DNA of 64,000 nucleotides, taken from Obelidium mucronatum (taxonomy: Eukaryota > Chytridiomycota > Chytridiomycetes > Chytridiales > Chytriomycetaceae). Location: contig JAIVFH010000040.1 in the NCBI GenBank assembly GCA_025765595.1, positions 186,001 through 250,000 of the forward strand. The letters are read 5' to 3'. Positions within the stretch are counted from its first letter, which is position 1. Each line of letters opens with the position of its first letter. The notes under the pieces are model-generated. The model was not told where the DNA came from and made no database searches. It saw nothing but the letters and a program-made list of their open reading frames with translations. Of this stretch, positions 58,436 through 64,000 are shown in pieces. The position numbers and the translations under genes are program-made.

Positions 58436-59535
58436 ATGCAACTTTTCAATTTTGATATGACTTGGAGCTCTGACATCCGGAAGAATATCGTTCTTGACAT
58501 GCTGGATGGTATACCTGTTGACACTACTATCAAAAACCAAAGGGTCTCACGGAGAACAGTCGCTCGTGTGCGCTCGTTCTGGAATCTATATTCTTGCACA
58601 AGCAATCCCTTTGCACAAGTAAGCAAGCCAATGTGCAAGAACCCGATGTTTGTTGTACTGAACTTGTTGCGACAGTACCTGCGGACATTGTTGGATGAAA
58701 GAACAGACTGGTACTTGTTTGAGCTTCAAGAAGAGCTTGAAATAGTCATAAAGCGGAAAGTCCCACTTCCGACCCTATGGAGATGCCTACGAAGAGAGGG
58801 ATACACTCACAAAAAGGTTTGTGTTAACAAACAACAGTACCATATCTCAGTTCCGTGGCTTATATTCCTCCAAATTCTAGCTTTCTGCTCATGCCTCGGA
58901 AAGAAATGAATGGGAACGAGCTTGTTTTGTGGCTGAGATTGGAAACTACCCAAGGGAGTACCTTGTATTCTTCGACCAGGCTGCAAATGACAAGAAGACC
59001 CTCGAAAGACGATTTGGTTACTCCATTGCTGGAAGAAGGTCCATTCATATTGCGCCATTTGTAAGAGGAGTCCAATACTCAATCATAGCCGCAATTTCAT
59101 TATCTGATGGATACCTTGCATTCTCGGTTGAAGAGGGGGCATTAGATGGGCTGGATGTGTTTGATTTTGCCGTGAATAAGCTGGTGAGAAAGATGCAATA
59201 CCACTGCTTCTTATTTATTCATCTTATTGTTGCAGCTTCCAGAATGCAGTAGATACCCAGGACCAAATTCAGTAGTTATCTGCGATAATGCAGCGATTCA
59301 CAAACACCCTGCAATCCGTAGAGCATTCGAAAGAGCTGGAGTATTACTGATTTTCTTGCCACCGTACTCGCCAGACTTAACCCCAATTGAGAATTCGTTT
59401 CACCACACAAAGCAATGGCTCAGAAGAAACAAAGAGGACATAACTGACAGAAACAGAAGTGCAAAAATCATTGAAGCCTGTGATATGTTCACTCCCACTC
59501 TTGCTGATGCATGTTTTAGATCGTGCAAATTGTAA
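58436..59535 (+). CDS. Spliced DD34E Tc1/mariner-type transposase
   Basis: Three exons (to 58816, 58881-59183, 59236-59535) with consensus splice sites join in frame; the intact product is about 327 residues from ATG 58436. The N-terminal half is a helix-turn-helix region (RKNIVLDMLDG, RVSRRTVARVRSFW) and a second winged-helix-like part ending TLWRCLRREGYTHKKL. The catalytic domain has FFDQAANDKKTLERRFGYS (first Asp), VVICDNAAIHKHPAI (second Asp) and LPPYSPDLTPIENSF (Glu); the second Asp and the Glu are separated by exactly 34 residues. Such enzymes cut and paste IS630/Tc1/mariner elements at TA sites. Terminal inverted repeats could not be recognised by eye. Intact frame suggests recent activity or a single domesticated copy. 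Confidence 0.88.
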
Positions 59536-61103
59536 TAAACTCTTCTTACTCTCGTATCTTACTCTCCTAATTGTTTGACCATTCAAATTGAATAAGTTCT
59601 GATTTCTATTACGGCACAAAATGTTCAAAAAAAAAAAGATAAAGTCTAAGCAACAAAACAACTTTGAAAGTTTAGGAGAGGTCAAAAACTCTTCTTTGGA
59701 CTTGAGTTCCTTCAATCTCCAAATGATCCTGGTCAAAATGTGCCCACAATGCTCCTTCAAAGGAAACACCTATACTTCCCAACTTCCAAATAATTCGAAC
59801 ATCTAGCTTTTCGGCAACAGCTGACAGGTATTCTGGAGCTTCCATCTCAAGAATTGAACGGATTGAGCAGGTCTGGCTGATAGCATGTTGTGAAACAAGT
59901 TTGAAAAACCGACCCGAAGACCTTACAACTGTGATTGTGACTGTTCAAACATTGCTTCCAGTTGATGCTTGGGAAAGGGTGCCCTTCACAGAAGGGCGGG
60001 CTGATGGGGGTTCTAAAGTTGACAAGCCAGTACCCAACCTTTCCTGTTGAAGAAGATATGCGTTTTTCATATCAAAGCATGCATAGTTGGGAGGTGTGTT
60101 AAGAGTAACATGTGGATCATTTCCAGCTGTCTGAACAACATTCAGTTTGTTGACAGGTTTGCTCTGAGAAACTCACCAAGATTCTAGCCCAAGGACGCAA
60201 ATGCTTATCTTCAGATAGAAGCAAATGGTAACCATTTCTTCTGAGGCAACCATTTGAGTTGCTTGAGGGAAGGATATAGGGTCGTTAACTTTGAAACCCC
60301 CCTCCTGAAAAACATGAAAAAACTCAGTTTTTATTTTCGTTTTTATAAGTTTTGTTGGCAAGATTTCGAACAAGAAATCGGAAAAAATCGGTCAACTTTG
60401 AAACCCCCTATTGAAAGGCCCATATAAAAAATCGAAAGGCAGGCCTGATAAAAAGTGATGAACAACTTGGTCGGCGCACCACCCATAAACACCCCGAAAC
60501 AGCCGCCCCACCTTCCGCGGCACGCCCAGAGAGATACAGAATATTCCATTTATATTCAAATAAATTAATTACTCGATACATTGCTTTGACATACTCTGGA
60601 CGGTCAGCCACGACGGTCCTACACCAAACTTGAAAAAATAATCAAATCAAAATAATCGACGAATTCGGAATTACATTTATTTGCAACCTATTTAATTGAT
60701 TGTAATTGGCTGTAATTGGATGTAATTGGGTGGATGGAGAAATAAATAGTTGAGTATTTTTGATTCCTTTTTTTATTCAACTCCCCAAAATCCACACCAA
60801 GACTGTTGGACGATTGTGCTCTTCATTGAGCTGTATCCGGCTAGTTGGTGTTTGGGGACTTTATTTATAGTTTATTTGAAACTTGCGTTTCTGTCTTGTT
60901 TGTTCGACGTGTCATTCAAAGCCGCCGCTGCGAAAGTTTCCCTCGAGTCCGAGCGATAAGGCGAGGTACGAGCCAGCGAGGCGAGACCTGCGACACGCTA
61001 TTCGCGCGAAGCGCGTTAGAAAATTTTGAGTTTTTGACAGGACTGTGTAGCCTAAAACAACGTTTACGAACCAATACTGAACGAACATATTAGAAAAGAT
61101 TTA
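59536..61103. other. Gene-free stretch with short repeats and a GC island
   Basis: No gene supported. AACTTTGAAACCCCCC-like sequence occurs twice (60289 and 60395). 60900-61020 is GC-rich in AT-rich surroundings and contains the palindrome TTCGCGCGAA near 61000. Short open frames lack coding character. Confidence 0.45.
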
Positions 61104-63410
61104 TTATAGTTTATGCCACAATAAGCTCGGAACAATCTGGATTTTTGCTTCCATGCCGTCAATCGTTAGTTTCTCAAACACCGCACCATTTTGGCATTCG
61201 ACAAAGGCAACTCCGTCAATCACCAATACAGTCGAGCCCTCTTCCTGAAACTCATTCTCACAGTCTAAATCTTTCCTCCACTTTTTGGACACATTTCTAA
61301 GGGAGTGAACAATTCAATCAGCGGCTTTCCCACCCTTGGGAATGTAAGAATAGTGAGCTTGCTGACTGTTGTTCCTTTGAATCCCTCCTCCAAGATGCAT
61401 TTTTCAAAGAGTTTTTGCAACCGCGCCCTCACAAACACATTCGCCTTGGGGCTTTGCTTCAGTTTTGCCAGAAACAATTTCCGCTTTAACTTCACAGCAT
61501 TGACGCTGATTTTGTTTCCATATATTTGAATCAAATTGTTCCAGTTTTTGATTGGATCGTTGAAGGTTTGGAGCATTAAAAATTCATAAGTTGTCTGGCA
61601 AACAACACTGGTTATTGGTCTTGCTTAATGAATAAGAATAAATCCACCTTCCAGACGCTATAAGACGCCTTAACGAACAAGGGAGGAGGGGCGTTATTCC
61701 CCAATTTGAGTGGTGCTCGTTTTAAACCCCGAAGTACCAATGGAACAGCACCTACTGGAATAGGAATTATTGATTTTGCAACATGATCTACAAAGAATAT
61801 TGGTTCAGCATTTGATTACATCAGGTTACTAAAAGAGCACAAACCATAACCTCTCCACAACACGTGGCTTCTCATTTGTGCAGCAGTAGGCTTGCACCAC
61901 CCATCAATAAGGTCCCTGACACTTTCAAACTCGCATGCTGCAGTCGGCTCAATAAGCGTGTCCAGTTGGATAGAGTATTGGTTCGTTGCAAAAGCAAATT
62001 TTCGAATGCTTGAACCTAAATGCTTAAAAACTGGATTGACAGTAGGCTCCTCATTCGATGGTTCGTTTGCCGGTTCTAGACTGTGCAGAATTTGAATTTC
62101 ATGGTCACGCAATGGTTGGTTTGACAGTTCTACAGGATTGACGTTCAAGAGATCAGGAAGCATTGTTGACAGCTTTCGGAAGTCACAGGCTCTCGAAAGA
62201 ATCCAAAACGCATCTTCTGGATCAAGTTCATCCAAACTCAATTGAAAGGGCAATTTGCCATCGCAGAGAAACTCTCCAATCTGCTTTTTGATTAATCTTT
62301 GGTGATGAAACTTGAATAAAGCTGGACAAACCGCTTGATCTTCGGCTGCCACAGTTTCCTGATTTCGAAAATCATCAATAGAAGTCTCCTTTACCCCATA
62401 AGACATGATATCTGAATGAAGTTTGCAGTATTCTTTTGGGTTATTCTTTTGTTTCTTTGCAGCTGGCTTTGTGACAGTGTCCTAGTGTCCTGGTCTACTT
62501 CCGCAGGATCCACAACATCTTCGCCTAACTGAATAGTAGTAGTATTTGCTGTATTTGTTGGTGGTTTCTGTCGCCGTCCCTTCCTCTTCTTTGCATTTTC
62601 ACACCCAACAGGTCCTATGTATGCAATTAAAACAGGGTTCCACCTTTCTGCCAAATTTTTTGCTGAAGGGAACTGATGACACGGGCGAAAATGGTTGTTT
62701 TGAGGCGTACCATTTTCAACAAGAAAATGGACAACTTCTCCTTTTCCTTCTACATTGCAATTCTGCTCCAAAATGTACGAAAGAGCAAATTGATCTTCAG
62801 AGTGGTCAGCGATGCTTCCATCGGCACATACATGCCGAGACATTGATGGCAGAACTTCGGAGGTCCAAGAATAAAGCCCAAATTCCACATCAAAAAAAAA
62901 CTCGGTTTTAAAGAACTCTCCCAGAGTAAAAACCATCCATCGAACTTTGGTGTCTAGTGAGCCTTTTCGGACTTCACTTGGAACTGTCCAATCAGATAAA
63001 GCCCACATAGCAGCTAATTGTCGGTCTTGGAACTTTCCCAGCAGAACATTAGCATACTCTGCAGGACAGTCTGTGGAGCTTTTTCTTTTCACTGTTCTCA
63101 CCCTCAGCACCACATTGTTACGATGAAGGCCCCCCCACTCCGCCCCCCATTTGCACTGCAAACACACAACAGAGCTTTTATCCTCCTCTGCGCATATAGA
63201 TTCATGACAATATGCTTTACACTTGGAGCATACTGCTAGCAGATCAGATGTCGACGGACAATGCGCTTGATAGCATCGCGGGGCTGCTTCGCCAGTGGAT
63301 GATGTTGGAGCTGATGTTGCACTTCTGTTCGAATTTTCAGCTGCTGTGTTTGTATTTTGCGCCAACGGCTGGATCGAGGTAGCATGGACATTGAAAGTTG
63401 TTGAGAGCAT
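61104..63410 (-). CDS. Large unknown protein with PHD-like Cys cluster, divergent to a recombinase
   Basis: Multi-exon minus-strand gene starting at ATG 63408-63410. Residues about 40-90 hold a Cys/His cluster, CYQAHCPSTSDLLAVC, SKCKAYCHESIC, VVCLQCKWG, spaced like a PHD/RING-type zinc site. A Thr-rich, basic linker (62500-62600) separates it from the next frame, which continues at about 62406 (ALFKFHHQRLIKKQIGEF, LDPEDAFWILSRACDF) and is spliced near 61854 to GAVPLVLRGLKRAPLKL, then near 61650-61598 to TTYEFLMLQTFND. One frame break near 61303 precedes the last 60 codons (VLVIDGVAFVECQNG). The junction at 62400 is not resolved. No family recognised. The start lies 62 bases from the recombinase start. 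Confidence 0.55.
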
Positions 63411-63472
63411 TTTGGCGGGACAATTTTCTCTTCTAAACACAACTGAAACAGCATCTGAAACAAACCATCACT

Positions 63473-64000
63473 ATGATTGGAGAACTCGCTGCTGCCGCAA
63501 CTGAAATGGCCGGAAGTGATATGGAGCAAGCAGTAAAGCAGCTTGCTCCTGACATTGATGAAGCTGGTCTCAACCTTGCGCCCCTTACAAACTCACTTCT
63601 TTCGAAGTTGATGTCAGTGATACAGCAAATGGCAAAGGATTCCGCCACAGACTTGTCTATAGAAATGTCAGCCTCCATCGAACTTGAACAGGACTTCAAG
63701 GAAGTCCAGATTCACATGGAAAAGACACTTGGGCATGCCCGAGCAGAGAAGACAGGAAAAGGATACGCTTCTTACGCTCGGAAATTCACTGACTATGTCA
63801 AGAATCCAAAAATCTTTGAATCCCCTGATTCAAACACACCTAATCTCATAGCCTCATACATATTCCTTAACTGCGACTTTGCTGATACAGCCGATTCTTC
63901 AGGAAAGTCTCTTGAATGCAAAGGGCTGTCTGTAAGTTCATCAAGCTATTCTTGGGTTGTATGGTGATGATTTTTTTTGAAGATGGGATCGGCACTAATG
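63473..64000 (+). CDS. Probable tyrosine recombinase N-terminus (Crypton-like), cut by window edge
   Basis: Exon 1 (63473-63931) encodes 153 residues, then a GTAAGT intron to 63982 and the start of exon 2 (MGSALM) at the edge. The first 90 residues are helical and acidic. Residues about 92-130 read GKGYASYARKFTDYV, then SPDSNTPNLIASYIF, which looks like the SAM-like core-binding domain of eukaryotic tyrosine recombinases (Crypton/DIRS type), where the next exon usually begins a (G)SAxxxxRSAI helix. The catalytic R...HxxR...Y part would lie beyond the window, so this is an inference from the N-terminal domain alone. It shares a 62-base promoter interval with the divergent PHD-like gene, suggesting one mobile unit. 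Confidence 0.5.

Noticed and set aside
60289..60411. Repeated AACTTTGAAACCCCCC as terminal repeats of a small element
   Set aside because: Direct repeats of about 16 bases with no target duplication, inverted ends or further copies seen in the window.
60900..61020. GC-rich island taken as possible tRNA or other structured RNA
   Set aside because: No cloverleaf or Pol III boxes; only a short palindrome. Left as a compositional anomaly.

Overview
The window is nuclear DNA of a eukaryote with short introns (mostly about 45 to 75 bases, GT...AG). Most multi-exon genes could be reassembled exon by exon. The best fit is a flagellated (zoosporic) fungus of the chytrid type. Fungal hallmarks are a WOPR (Wor1/Pac2-type) transcription factor, an Atg22-like vacuolar transporter and a Sen1 helicase. 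Flagellar hallmarks are a clear ZMYND10 orthologue (dynein-arm assembly) and a probable CCDC33-like C2/coiled-coil protein. SEL1-repeat kinases and a Crinkler-type NTPase/nuclease also suit this group. The species cannot be named from sequence alone.

Layout. 0-3.4 kb: a membrane protein cut by the left edge, a type II membrane glycosyltransferase and a Dot5/PrxQ-type peroxiredoxin lacking its resolving Cys. 3.5-14.6 kb, all minus strand: TTI1, a long C2-domain/coiled-coil protein with many frameshifts, an exostosin-type glycosyltransferase and an Atg22-like transporter. 14.7-18.4 kb: two tandem kinase domains followed by 13 SEL1 repeats. 18.6-29.8 kb: an accessory, gene-poor stretch with a decayed Ty1/copia element, a tRNA-like relic and several broken ORFs. 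30.1-32.7 kb: an unknown gene divergent from a PIF/Harbinger-like transposase. 32.9-41.2 kb: ER glucosidase I (GH63), a Crinkler-type P-loop NTPase with a C-terminal nuclease-like region, and ZMYND10. 41.4-57.8 kb, dense housekeeping genes: importin-7/8, proteasome alpha-1 (PSMA6), the WOPR factor, SEN1 and, divergent from SEN1, the Pol III factor BRF1. 57.9-64 kb: a SEL1 relic, a spliced DD34E Tc1/mariner-type transposase, a gene-free stretch, then a probable tyrosine recombinase (cut by the right edge) divergent from a large unknown gene with a PHD-like cysteine cluster.

Themes. Housekeeping genes are almost all intact, whereas the C2/coiled-coil gene, the kinase gene and the transposon-related genes carry single-base frameshifts; real decay and uncorrected sequencing indels cannot be separated here. 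Introns hold long homopolymers (G31, C39, T26, A22) and a family of small GC hairpins built on GCC-NNN-GGC that recurs in introns of unrelated genes. The most promising undescribed items are the recombinase/PHD-like divergent gene pair at 61-64 kb and the intronic hairpin family.
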